From Bugula neritina (Eukaryota; Bryozoa; Gymnolaemata; Cheilostomatida; Bugulidae): a stretch of 64,000 nt of DNA. The notes beneath the pieces are model-generated. The model saw only the letters and a program-made list of their open reading frames with translations, made no database searches and was not told the DNA's origin. Positions 51,601 to 63,768 of this stretch are shown here, in pieces. The number at the start of each line of letters is the position of its first letter. Within the stretch, counting starts at the first letter, position 1. A program made the position numbers and the translations under genes. Location of the stretch: contig OZ037768.1 of the NCBI GenBank assembly GCA_964035545.1, positions 8,609,241 through 8,673,240 of the forward strand. Reading direction: 5' to 3'.

Positions 51601-52379
51601 TCTGAATCTGCAACATCTTTCTCCAAGTCTAAAATGCAGAAAGTTATTCTTGTTAATACTAAAGCTGAAGCGCAGAAAGTTTCACCTCTCTCAGTCAGAA
51701 CAAACTTGCCATCTAATAGCAGATCTGGGCTACTGCTCAAAGCAGCTACGCCCAGAACCATGTCTCACTCAGCCTTAGCCTTTTCCAAAGCTAGACTTCG
51801 AATTGAGTCCAAAGATCAAATAGACTTGAAGGAAAATCCTATGCTCTGGGATGTGGAGAAAGTTCAAGGATTTCTGAGGGAAACAGATTGTGCATGTTTG
51901 GCTGACAAAATGAACGAACATGTAAGCTATTTGATTAATTTGATTTATGGACATACCAGCATAAGCAGCATCATGTGTCAGCATTTCATAAACAACATTT
52001 ATTACTTCTGCTGGGTCAGCTTGACAACAACCTAGACATTTTTTTTATTCAATCCAAATACCATACCATTAGATTCTAGTCACTCTACCACGATGCTGCT
52101 TATATCATAGTAGAGTGACATGGTGGGTCATTATAATGGTAGTGAAGCATCTGGTTCCTACTTATAAATTGTTTTAATTTCTGATTATTTTATGTTTGTT
52201 TTTCTTTTTGTAAGGATATTGATGGGCCATCATTCATGCTCCTGGTGCTACCTATAATACAAGAGGAGTTAGAGCTGAAGCTGGGCCCTGCTATCAAGTT
52301 ATGTCATCATGTGCAGAGACTAAAACTCGCCTATTATGAGAAGTTTCATCCTGAGATTTTAGCTGGAGATGGCTTGTAA
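42682..52379 (+). CDS. SFMBT: Sfmbt-type Polycomb-group protein (four MBT repeats, SLED, AT-hook-like motifs, SAM)
   Basis: Twenty-three exons: 42682-42763, 42924-43459, 43598-43839, 44020-44107, 44495-44639, 44850-44956, 45146-45493, 45582-45709, 46145-46257, 46420-46601, 46799-46958, 47086-47186, 47603-47864, 47982-48079, 48862-48965, 49194-49381, 49615-49849, 49947-50122, 50258-50343, 50548-50841, 50969-51198, 51486-51921, 52215-52379. Phases agree; 1501 residues, longer than human SFMBT1/2 (about 870-890) or fly Sfmbt (about 1220). Ser/Pro/Gln-rich N-terminus to about 490; MBT repeats about 490-597, 604-711, 716-832 and 840-935 (ending motifs such as IGWCAAM, LPVGWCKENG, FPAGWCESNNYPL); SLED about 962-1098 (FSGPFLSKGRILELPKCIE); RKPGRPSG at 1104-1111 and KKKRGRPPK at 1264-1272, AT-hook-like; SAM about 1425-1495 (LWDVEKVQGFLRETDC, LKLGPAIKLCHH). 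By family, a chromatin repressor binding methyl-lysine histones. I see no FCS zinc finger. The donor at 48966 is weak (GTTGGT). Confidence 0.95.
44205..44488 (+). repeat. 21-bp minisatellite in Sfmbt intron, abutting an exon
   Basis: About 13 imperfect copies of a 21-bp unit (TATAATACTGAGTATACTTT plus G) fill most of the intron 44108-44494 and end a few bases before the acceptor at 44494. The unit length is a multiple of three, so frames stay open: a 438-base open frame from 44246 runs through the repeat into the exon in the exon's own frame. Confidence 0.9.
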
Positions 52380-52766
52380 TGGACCGTTTTACTCACTAGT
52401 CATCTGTATTCCTACTCTCATCAGTTTAAATACTTTACTGACATCACCAAACTCTCCATATTTTGTGCATGTAATTGGTATATAATGCGTTATTATAATA
52501 GAAATCTTATTGCCTTTGCTTAGTTTTGGCTTGCTTATATAAGATGTGATTATTGTACATAAGACAATTATTATAAAGTTTTACTTCATGTGCTGACAAT
52601 TCTCATACTTTTGAAATTATTTTGTGATGGATCACTACTCAGTTACAATGTAATTGATTATAGATCATCAAACTAAATAATTTATATACAGATACATAAA
52701 ATCTTATTATTTTGGTAATTTCTGTAGAAATATGCCATTATTCATTTATGTATTGCTTTGTTGGAA

Positions 52767-52772
52767 AATAAA
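52767..52772 (+). terminator. Candidate Sfmbt poly(A) signal
   Basis: AATAAA 388 bases after the Sfmbt stop, followed by T-rich sequence. Canonical hexamer; use is inferred. Confidence 0.55.
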
Positions 52773-52948
52773 TTCCTAATTTTATTTCAAATTTGATATT
52801 TTAATTATTTACTGTATTGGGTAGTGACATGCCTTTTATTATTAAAAAAATATTTGTAACCATGTGATGGTGATAATACTGAGTGGTTTATCATAGCATT
52901 AGACTTCACCAAGAATTTTAAAGATACATTTCATGTTTTAATATACAT

Positions 52949-52954
52949 TTTATT
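52949..52954 (-). terminator. Candidate poly(A) signal of the ninein-like gene
   Basis: AATAAA on the minus strand, about 435 bases past the stop codon at 53390. Canonical hexamer; use is inferred. Confidence 0.45.
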
Positions 52955-53389
52955 CGAGTATCAAGAAGTTTAAACAGATTGAACTATGCAGCAATTAAAG
53001 AAGTAAATGAAAGTAATGCTAAGAAGAATTCATTTAGCCACACCATAGCAATAAATAGTTTTACAGTATACACATAACTTGGAGTTGCTGGCCAAGATGT
53101 GGACCACATGCAGCCTAAGTGATGAGTAAAACTTAGCTGAGTAAAAATTATGCAATAAAAAATCCTTTTAGAGTCACTCAAATCAGTCATTTAATAAATC
53201 AAACAGCATCACAGAATTTCATGGACGGGAACAATAATAGGAACATAAGCTTAATATTTATATAAATTTATAAATACTAATAAAAAAGTTCAACAGCAGT
53301 AAATAAAATGTAAAAACAATACCTTCAAGTTACATATAAATGTATGTGCATTGTGCATACAAGTTCTTTTAACTTCGCATAATGGAGCA

Positions 53390-56300
53390 TTATTGACCAT
53401 GTGAAACAGAGTTTATAACAGCTGGCATAAAATTGGTGAACTCCTTTACCAAAGACTCGTATTTAGTTTGATGTCTAAACTGAGCCTTCTCGGCAACTTT
53501 TTGTCGCTTTTCTGTTACAAAAAGAGCTTCCACAAGGTTTGCATTTTCTATATACAATTCTCTAACTAAATTATCAGATTTGGTGGTTTTCAACATTTGT
53601 TCCTTTAATTTTTCTAAAAATACAAAAGCAAACTTTATACTTGGTTACATATTGCAAGATCTAACTTAACTGTTCATTAAATTCATCAACAGTTCAAGTA
53701 CCCATGACAGTATAATACAAGAGGAAACAATTGCAACAGGTTCAAAGACAGCACACTTTACCTTAGTCAAGTACAAATCACATTCACCAGCACAACTTAT
53801 GTATATAAGGGGACTGTTTCTATTTGCAAACGCAATAAAAGGCTAATAATTGTTGCAGCCAATATCTATTATGTGTTTAAATTAAGTAACTTAAAATTAG
53901 CTCCTTTTTTAAACAACTAATAAAAATATTGCTAATATCAATGGCCATAGTTGAAGCCAACAAATGGAAGCATGAGCAACATAATACCTGTAACTTCAGA
54001 AAGGCTTTTCCTAGTTACCAACAACCTCCTTTTGTAATCATCCATTTGAAATCGTAGGCTGGAAAGAGTTTTATGGTTATCATCCTGAGAATCTGCAAAT
54101 GTTATAGAAAAATTGTACAGTCATCTGATAAGAGAAGTAGTCTTTATGCAGCTTTAGCTTCATTGTCACCTTGGAAAACAGGGTTTTGATATGTGAGCAG
54201 AAGAAAGGATTTACTTGTTATTTAAAAGCATGTTCAACCAAGGATGAAATATTAAGGTTTCTATGATTAAGGGTTAGTGTGTAATAGGATGTGTGCTTGA
54301 AATGTGAATGAAATTTCTATTTGTGGCCAATTCAACAAAAGTCTTATATAGCTTTAAAAACTTGTGTTTCCATCAGTTTGAGTTGTCAAAATACAGCTCC
54401 GTAAAATGTATTACATGATACTAAAACATGACCAAGCGACTGACCCAGTAACAACCGCCTTCCTTCTGTTGACTGCACTTTTAAAGCTTCTTCCAACTCC
54501 TGACACCTCTTTACCTCTTTGTCTAATTTGTTCTGAAGAGTAGAATAAGCATCAGAGTTGGGTCCCTTACTGAGCAACAACTTAAGATCCTGCACTTCTC
54601 TCGAGTGCTGAGATTTAGCGAGATGCAACTCCGCAGTCAAGTTGAATATTTTCTCTTCGGCATCACTCAGTTTCCTAACCAATGATTGGCTACTTTCGCT
54701 CGATGTTTTCTCTTTCTCAGAAAGTTCTGATTCTGTGCAGGTGTTATTTAGAGGAGAAGCTACTTGTTTGTAACTTGGTGCAGCTGTTGAAGTTTGCAGA
54801 GTGGCAAGTTGCTGATGGAGTTCTTTGATTTGATTTTGCAATGCAGACTTTTCATCTTTATGTAATCTCTGTACTTTCTCAAGTTCCCTTTCCAAGTTAT
54901 TTCTAGCTAGCATCATCTAAATCAGTAAAAGATACAATTGACAAAAATCAAGTGAAGTATACATTACAATGCATGCAGTCTACGCTTTGACAAAAGCTCA
55001 AGGTAAAAAGCATACTTTAAAAATAAGTTTACAAGATAGTAAAGTTGACACATTAGCGAACTAGACTTCGAAATGTTTATTACTGGCAACTAAGAGAAAG
55101 ACAGCAATACTATCTTTACATGAAATGATACTGTCAAAGTAAGATGCGCAATGAGGTTATTCAATAGCTGGTTTACATCACATGCACTTGCTTTGCTTCT
55201 CTTGTAAAACCGCTGTTGCACTGTAACAATCTGCTGTACACTCACCTTGTTTTTCTCTAACTGCACATCATCTCTCTCATTCATAGACTGATCTCGTTCT
55301 TGCATTAGCTTTCTCAGTTCTTTCTTGTCCACGGACTGTTCAAGCTGCCTTTCTAGACTTGTCAACTTGGCTTTCAGAGCATTAATCTGCATCTCATACT
55401 CTTCTCTCTCTTCATTGAACGCCAACTGCACCACCTGTATTTGCTCTAAAAACTCTTCCTACAGATAGAGAGCAACATTATTGCCAAATTGGTAGTAGAT
55501 GGTACATGCTCTCTCGTTATGCAAGTTGAGACAATTTCCTCATATAAACTCACTCATCATCTCAGCTACTCTGATAAAAAAAACTCATTTACCATACTAG
55601 CTACTAAGCTATGATATAATTTCTTTATCATGGAAATTGCTGACAATAACATATTAAATAGCAGTGATGACCTAACACAAGCTCTTTGATGACAGCCACC
55701 ATACTACCTATTAGACTATCATTAATTTCTTTATCATGAAAATTGCTGACAATATTATATTATATAGCATTGACGACAGCCACCCACCTCACACTCTCCT
55801 CTAACATTCTCTTCAATGTCTTCCATTTGATCTTCAAGTTCATACAATCTAAAAATATAGACCTTCAAGTTTATATTTGGAGTAATTACTGCTACATATA
55901 TTTAATGTAATCAGTAAACTATGACTATGACAGGTTAGCACTACTATGAACCTGAGTCAAAATATTATATTTAACTAATGCAAAACACAATACCATATTT
56001 TGATGCTGTTTTATGTTATTTCAATATATTTTAGTAGGAACAAATAATACATGCCTGTCATTAAACTGATCCTCCATTGACTGTTTCTCTTTATTCAGCA
56101 GATCAAAGAGTTCATCTTTCTCCAGTTGAAAGGCTGACTCTAGATGACGTTTGGCTACTTCTACTTCATTCTGGGTTTGCTCTTCAACTAGCTGAAAGAA
56201 GTCGGCTTTAAGCTTACCCTTCAATGCATCCGAACCCTGCAGTGAAAAGCATATGCAATATTCATACAGCATAACACCACTTCATTAATAAAACCAACTC

Positions 56301-59300
56301 AAACAGATTTTATTACATAATTTTTATTCAGAATGAAAAGGGTTTAAACAAAGTTATTTCCACTCATTTACTTTCACACCAAATGCCTTTACTAATAATG
56401 ACATGCACTTAATCCAGTTATAACAATCCCTCATTCCATTTCTTTACATAATAAGAATTGTAGTGTGTATAACAATTTCTCTCTACCAGCATAACTTTCC
56501 TTAACATTTATTTTGTGATGAGTTCTATCGTACCCTGCCCATACTTTATACGTTACACAGATACAATACCATCATAGCATCAATTATACTAAGTGCACAG
56601 AGTAAAGTGTGCTCAGAGGTCAAAGGTGAACTAAACTAAAATAAAACACTAAATGCATGCACTAAAATTGTTATTGCATCTTACCATTTCGAACATGTTT
56701 TCAAAACTTTCAACTTTTCGTATCAACTGAGACTGCATAACTTTATATTCCTCCTTGACTTGATCTCTAGCAGCGTTCACCTCCTAATAATAACAATATA
56801 TGGATTAGTGATCACTGAGTAGTAATTCCTACTTGTATCAATGCTATAGCAAAGAGCAACATGCTGATACAGCTTGTCTTCATTGATAGTTTATATTATA
56901 CGACTAAACTTGTATACATAACATAATTCAGTTGGAAATACTAGTTGTGTGTAGAGTAGATGTGACTGAGTAGCAAACACAGATAAGATAATGCGACACT
57001 AGCAGCTTTATTGAAATGTGAAATTATTCATCACATTAGCCTTTATAAAGCTAGTCAAACAAAATGTAAATTCTTATTTACACATGAATATTAGTGTGAG
57101 AGACACTGGCTTTTAAAGATCATAAAACTATACCACTCTCAGGCTAAATAAAGCTGAGATATTTTAGTTATAAGAAGGTTTCAAAGCCTGAGAAGAGTTA
57201 AAGGACTGCCTGGAGGTTTTTGAAGTACTATAGAGTGCTGTACACTGTACTGTGTATTTAGTTACTTGAAGTAGTGTTGGGGAAATAATTGACCATTTCT
57301 AACACTTTTAGGAAAGGTTTAAGAGTAATTAGAGCAGAGTGTTCAGTTGCTTGATAGAAATATTACCTCCCAGCAAATTCTGGCTCTAGACGTGCACAGA
57401 ACAAGTGCTTTAGAACGTAAAGCTACTCTGCCAAACTCAGTAACACACTGACTAAGTCTCGATATTTGGCATTTAGAGCACCAAATGTCTTTGTACCTCA
57501 GCAATAAGTTTATTTTAACATGAGAGGCTGGTGTTAGTCAAATTTAGCTTCAGAACACTCATAGTTGCTAACAGAAACTAATTTTCCTGCCTATCCAATA
57601 ACTCAAACCTGTACCTTATTTGATAAATTAAATCTTTACCTTAATTAGAGCTACATTATTGTTTACCTACTATTTTAAATATTTGTTTCAAAATCAATAA
57701 ATTATTGCATTTTGAAAGATTTAAGCTGAGTTAATTTTGAAATGAGTTTCTAGAAAACAAATTATATAATTCCAGAAGTCAGCAGCTAAAGGCAGGTATG
57801 CAGTAACTGTGAAATAATTTTACTGACCATACTGAAAAATCTTTCAACTTAAAACAAATGTAGCTATTGCTTGAAAAAGTCAAAGGTCTTACTTTCAAAA
57901 CATGCTAAAAATTTGGAAGTGCCTAATGCCAACTTCCAAAAGGCTATGAACATATAAATGACATTATCCAAATGTATTTGATGCAAATGGCTATACTGCA
58001 ATTATTAGAAATTCCCAATATTTTAAAAGTAGATGCATGTTAGATTTCTTAAACTACCGAGGGCTGTTTTAGCAATGCATATATTTGTTTGAGGTTTTCA
58101 GCAAATGCATGTAGAGGTTACTGCAGTAGAAGTTATAATTTGTGTCAGAAAATATTCAATTGCAAATTTTTAAAACTAGCAAGGTACTTCAACACACCAG
58201 TCTGGTGCAATAAGACATACAAGGTAAGATTTACAAAATCACTATAAACCATTGTAAATAATATCTTTCTATCTATCACTACTTACTTGGTGACATTGTA
58301 GGTTCAACTCCTGTCTAACAGAATGGATCTGCTCTTTGTGTTCACCTTGCAGCTTCTTCACCAACTCTATTCTATCTGCTGACGCTGCCAGTTTGAGTTG
58401 TGCTGTCTCTGCCTCGTACTTCTTCCTCCACTCTGATTCGGTGCCGGTTTTAGCCAATTTCTCTTCATCAATTCTCTTTTCAAAGTCAGCCTGAACGAAA
58501 ATCATATCATCATATAATTTTTATGCAGTATAAAATACCATAATATTATTAAAAGTTGATAGTGTATTTATCATCTGCAGCGTGATATATATATAATATA
58601 ATATAATAATATTTGTAGAGCGACAAAAGAGCAGTGCCCAATACAAGATACAAGGGCAGAGTTGCCATGTCTAACATTGCTGCTTCTTCTATAAGAAGAG
58701 TTAATCAAATAAATATAGTTTCTGTGCCCAGACTAGACTAGTTTTATTACATGGAACAGGTTTACCTGTTGTTAATAAATTAATTATAAATGCCTTAATA
58801 AAAAGTTTATAATTAAACAATTTTTCTGAAATTTGCATTCAGATTTTTGATAAGTTATTTTTCAAACAAATATAACCTTGATTTTATTTGGCATAGAAAA
58901 CTGAAATATAATAAAATTGGTCAGAAAAACACCAATTATTTACCGATAACGGAAAAGTGATCATTTTCCCAGCATGCTAGATTGTTGTGTTCCATCACGA
59001 GTAATCAACACTTATATGAATCTATACATCTATCATATCCTAAACTGTAAATTTGCCAACTTTAAAAAGCATTCCTATTACCAACTTTTTTAGTATGCTA
59101 AAGGTAAAGAGAACACACCGCTATAGTCTAAAAATACTTACTCTCTCAAATGATGCTTGAAAAAGATGAAGTATTACTTTGCAGGTAATATTTACATTTA
59201 ATTTATTCAATTAACTTGATATCAACGTCAAATGAAATCATTTAAGCAGGCATTACTAAACTAGTAGAATAACAACGTACTCAGTCTGATACATTTAAAT

Positions 59301-62300
59301 AAACGTTAGATCTAAACCTTTCACTATACAGTAGTCCTTCTACTTCAATATAGCAGATATATCTATTGATATCTGTGCGGTCATTCAACCAATTGCAACA
59401 AAGAATCAAATTTTAAATGCAATGAAAACCTTTACTATTGAAAATAAGATTACCTCTTAAAGACTTAAACGTATAGACTGCAGACAGCATATAATGTCCC
59501 AGTAGTCCGCAAATACCTCGACTATTTTTAGCTCAGTGGTGATAGCAGACACTTGTCTAGACTTTAGAAAATATTGGAATTTTTTCTTTTAATAAATTAG
59601 CCTAGCTTCTAGCTAATTAGTCACCAAAAAGAAGTTATTTTACTATTTCCCACCATTCAACGGTTCAAATAAAAAAAATGTATGCATTGGTAATGGTAAG
59701 AATTATGCAAAACTGGAGATCGCACCTATACAGTATGTTATGCCTGTGCCTAACACACATCTTATATATTTTTCATACAATGTTTGTTATTATAAAAAAG
59801 AGATAAAATGCATACCACCAGCTTCCTATTGTCATGTTCAACACGCTTTATGTCATTATTGAAAGCATCTTGCAAGTCCAATTTTTCTGTTTCGTGGATC
59901 TTCTTTAACTTTGAAATCTGAAAACAAAAAAGAAAAATTCCTGAGTGAATTCAATAGAAATAGTGGAAATTGAAGAGACAAAATGAATGCTACTTTCTTA
60001 CCTCATCAGCGTGAAAGTCTTTGAGTTTGAGTATTTCTAATCTTAGAGCATCTTCTTGTAGAGTAGTTTCTGTGAATTTAGATTTCTTTGCGTCCACAGT
60101 ATCTGCATCTGAATGATCTGCAATACATCAGTGTTAGTACAATAGAACTCAAAGCAATATCGTACTATGGTAGATTCACTATATTATACTAAACACCGGT
60201 GCTGCTAGAGTAACAGGATTACACATGATGACTATCTGCATAAAAGTCAGCAATGATTAGTATTAGTGTTATAATACCACGGACTCCAGAGCAAAATAAA
60301 AACGTCATCAGCATGAGCACAAAATTTATTATAAAACAAAACTGTTTGGGCATACAACCCTCAATTTGTAAATGATAGCTGACGTATTTTAATACTGCAT
60401 AAATTTGAAGTGTGTCAGAGATTCTTTAATTAATTAACATCTAGATGAAAAATATTGCATTATATGTTGGTATAGCAGAGGGAATACATGCAATATATGT
60501 GTTATATAACATTATATACAATACCGTAATTTATTACTTGAAAATAGAAGTATTTTGTTAACATGATCAAAAATTCTAACAAAATGCTTCCAGTGTTAAA
60601 TATTGTAGGTTATAAAGTTATGTAGTGTACCAAAGCTGAGAATATTTCTACACAAAACTGACATCAATGCTAATAACCATCATAAGAAGTTATAAAAATA
60701 AATACCACAAAACACTGTTAGTTTAATATTTTATAAAATATTAAACTACTCTTTACCTGACGTTCCATCATCTGCTTTTGTCATGGTGTAATCTGACAAG
60801 AGAGAACCTCTCCGTGACCTTTGCCCTTCTCCTCGTGCACTACTCTTACTGATAGACAACTTGAGTTCCTCTAATTCTAGTAGAAGCTCATCTGTACGGT
60901 CTCTCAATTTCTAAATCAATCAATTCCAGCATGGCTTACATGTGTGCTATCAGTGATATGAATCAGCATTTAAAAGCAGAAATTTTATAATTAGTTGTTA
61001 TCAGAACAACTACTTGCAGAGAGAGAAATAGCGTACAGCCTAATTTAGAGAGTACCTACTTCCTGAAATATAATGAAGTTATTAAACTGTCATACAGTTA
61101 GCAAAAGTAACCTATATCTTTTCACACACTAAAAAGCTATCTAGTTAAATTTGGTCTTCTATTAGAATTAACACCTGTTGCATTGAATAATATGATAATT
61201 TTATAGACCCAACAACTGCCAGTTAACTAACAACTGGCCAATAGAAAATATTTCCATTATAGAACTTCTAGAAAGTTGTAACATTACTAATGTGTCGGCA
61301 TGGCTGAAATGTTAAAAGGTATAAGTTCAGCTACTCCTTTGCTGATATACAGGTAAACAATTGCTAAGAATAGATTTTAAAGAAACTAATTTGGAACATA
61401 AAAACATTGTTACACCCAAGGAGTTATCTCCTACTTTATTTTCTTCTTCTAGTTCATCTATTCTCAATTCACTAAACTTGTTCTGCTCATCATTCAGCTT
61501 AGTTATATGAGATTCCATTTCCTCCACCTATAAAGAGAGTGACATATAAAGGTAGTTGTATCAGTATAATTATGAGCAGGGGATAGCGTTGAGATCCTGA
61601 GATATAAGGGTATTAACTAGTTGTATTCTTAAACTAGCGCTCTATTTACATTCCTCTACATCATTAATTGACACAAAAAAGAAGAAAAATTACGAACTCG
61701 AAATCTGTAAATGAGAATAAATTTATTTTTCTATTTTTTTGCAGATGATAATTTTAATTTCTTTATTTCTATGTATACCAATAATTTGTACTTGAAATTT
61801 AGGTGCAGTAGTGGAGAAATTTTATTAGCCTGAGTTCTGTAATTTTCTGAATAAATTTTGGTTTGAAAGGGGGATGGAAGTCTCATGGGAATATAATTTC
61901 TTGCTACATTTCCAATCTAGAACACCGACTTTGCTACATTTCTCCATCACTGCCCCTACTGGATAGGTCACACTATTGGTTGGGCTACATATATGCACAC
62001 TCAATATAGAAATAATGCATGGAACAAGGTTGCTGTATGAACAGTAAAAAGTACCACAGAAAACACATGCAAGTAGCAAGTATATCACATCTATTGCCAT
62101 AACACAGCAGTGTGCATATCAACCTCAGGCCAACATACTTGTACACTATCAACACAGTTAGTAGCTAATAGCCATGCAGTAATAGTTACAGCAATTATAA
62201 CAATTATACTAGTACTATAATATCACATAACATACTAACAGCATAATAATTAGGAATCAATTTGAACCCACTTCATGCTTATATAATCATTGTGCAAGAA

Positions 62301-62913
62301 TAATGGACTGCAGTTACAAGTCAAAACAGCATTGCGTGCATATAGTTTGTTTGAATATTATAACAAAATACAATAGTATTTAAAAATGGTTAATGAAAGA
62401 CAATATTTTCAGTTACTATAAATTGGCTTAGGAGTTGATGTTATGATCATATTATTTTCAGTAAAATATGCAGCATAAGTAAATACCACTTTCAAGGCTA
62501 ACCAATGCACTGGCAATATTTGATAAGTAATGCCCTAATATTACAAACATAATACTATCACATGCATTTACACAGTAAATATTTTAAAGAACAAATACAT
62601 GTAACAAATGTACATAATTTCTCCAGCTGTCAACTGAAATACATCCTATAAGAGATATCATAACATAAGGCAATAAGTTTTCCATTCCATGCATGCAGAA
62701 ATCAGCATATAAAACAGCAGCATTATTATCAGCCAAGCAATCTCTAGAATTTTCTCATGTAAAGCAAAAGAGAAGTCAATGATTTAGATTGCAAATGGTG
62801 CAAGAGGTCATAATATTGATTTATTGATATAGCAACAAGCAGAATGTTCTATAGTAACGTAGCACATTATGAGCTGTAGCTTTTACCTGATGAGCACTAC
62901 GATCCATCTGTGA
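53390..62913 (-). CDS. Ninein-like coiled-coil protein (3' part; 5' end beyond window)
   Basis: Thirteen minus-strand exons visible: 62913-62887, 61527-61435, 60910-60757, 60117-60002, 59917-59816, 58490-58287, 56783-56685, 56236-56055, 55848-55788, 55458-55246, 54916-54445, 54092-53988, 53613-53390. Phases agree; 683 residues plus stop. Almost the whole product is charged heptad coiled coil with no enzyme domain. Ninein/NINL resemblance rests on ELEEENKKLRDRTDELLLEL (exons at 61435/60910; NINL has LRDLQDRNEELQAELE) and on the C-terminal LYIENANLVEALFVTEKRQK. Ninein proteins anchor microtubule minus ends at the centrosome and bind dynein; the N-terminal EF-hands would lie off the right edge. 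Other long coiled-coil proteins (rabaptin, FIP3 types) are not excluded. The exon at 56055 ends in a GC donor, the exon at 62887 has only 27 bases, and further phase-0 exons could be hidden in the long introns. Confidence 0.65.
56784..58286 (-). other. Long phase-0 intron of the ninein-like gene
   Basis: About 1.5 kb without recognisable exons, repeats or elements. Because it is phase 0 on both sides, an optional cassette exon could be present unnoticed. The introns 58491-59815 and 61528-62886 are similar. Confidence 0.45.
62887..62913 (-). other. 27-nt micro-exon of the ninein-like gene
   Basis: Encodes SQMDRSAHQ between an acceptor (ACTTCAG) and a donor (CAG|GTAAAA), phase 0 on both sides, joining to VEEMESH of the next exon. 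The segment is hydrophilic and fits the coiled coil. Support is splice sites and phase only. Confidence 0.5.
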
Positions 62914-63239
62914 CTGAAGTATATAATTTGTATATAAACATATAAATTATCCAAAATAACAGGCTTGCATCAATAAATAAAACCAAACAATCACGTAACA
63001 CCTGTATAAATGTGACAAAGCTTTTCTAAAAATGAAAAATCTCTTATTGTCCATAGACAAAGGATGGCAAGTTAAAGATATAATTTAACTAGCAAGTGCA
63101 GGAAAAACTGTATAAATGTTGGTGCAATCATATTAATACATATAATAATACATAATACATATACATAGCCACTATATAATAATGAACAGTTTTGTTACTC
63201 CAAAATAAGATAAAGATGTGCTGAAAAAAACAATGGGAC

Positions 63240-63370
63240 CACTGATCAGTCAAATAATACTAGTCTAATGAGTACTAGTTTATTAGTACCAGTCTAATAG
63301 TACCAGTGTACTAGTATCAGTGTATTACTACCAGTCTAATAGTACCAGTTCACTAGTATCAGTCTCAGAA
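63240..63370. repeat. TACCAGTCTAATAG-type tandem repeat
   Basis: Imperfect copies of a roughly 16-20-bp unit built from CTAATAGTACCAGT and TACTAGTATCAGT. It is related in words to the other TACTAATAG islands. It lies upstream of the first visible exon of the ninein-like gene, about 120 bases from the MITE. Confidence 0.75.
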
Positions 63371-63489
63371 TCTAGCTTCTATTCAGTGAGCTGACTTCAA
63401 CTTGAAAAGTCACACTTTGAGTTTTCAAACTTCATTCTTATCAACAATGACAGCAATCTAATTTCTATTTCAATTGAATTTAATTCTAA

Positions 63490-63768
63490 CCCCCTAGACA
63501 CACTTTGCTGCACCGTAGGTCGTAACGTAAAATATCAGCCATTTTTACAAATTTCCAAACTTCCTGTACGACGTTATGATACGTTAGGATCAAGCACTGC
63601 TTGATTCAAAAATGTTGTAGAGGGCTCCTATTGGACAAGAAGACGATCATGTCATTTCATTGAATATAAATGTCCAATAGCGCACTTTGAGAACTTCAGC
63701 GCGGACACATTAAAAATGGCTGACACTTTACGTTATAGCCTACGGTGCGGCAAAGTGTGTCTAGGGAG
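63490..63768. mobile_element. piggyBac-like MITE with about 60-bp terminal inverted repeats
   Basis: The left end (63490-63548) and the reverse complement of the right end (63710-63768) match over about 60 bases with few differences; both contain CCCTAGACACACTTTGC near the outside and TCAGCCATTTTTA at the inner limit. The right flank is TTAA (63769-63772) and the left flank CTAA (63486-63489), consistent with a TTAA target duplication with one change. TTAA plus a CCCTAGA-type end is the hallmark of piggyBac elements. The 279-bp element has no coding capacity. Confidence 0.8.

Larger units (their letters stand above)
52380..53389. other. Shared 3' intergenic space, Sfmbt / ninein-like gene
   Basis: About 1.0 kb between convergent stop codons. 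A plus-strand AATAAA at 52767-52772 suits Sfmbt and a minus-strand AATAAA at 52954-52949 suits the ninein-like gene, so the two 3' ends probably come within 200 bases of each other. No other content seen. Confidence 0.65.

Noticed and set aside
53390-62913. Assignment of the coiled-coil gene to rabaptin or a Rab11-FIP protein
   Set aside because: No Rab-binding or FYVE-like signature is visible, while two segments fit ninein/NINL better; still uncertain because coiled coils resemble each other.
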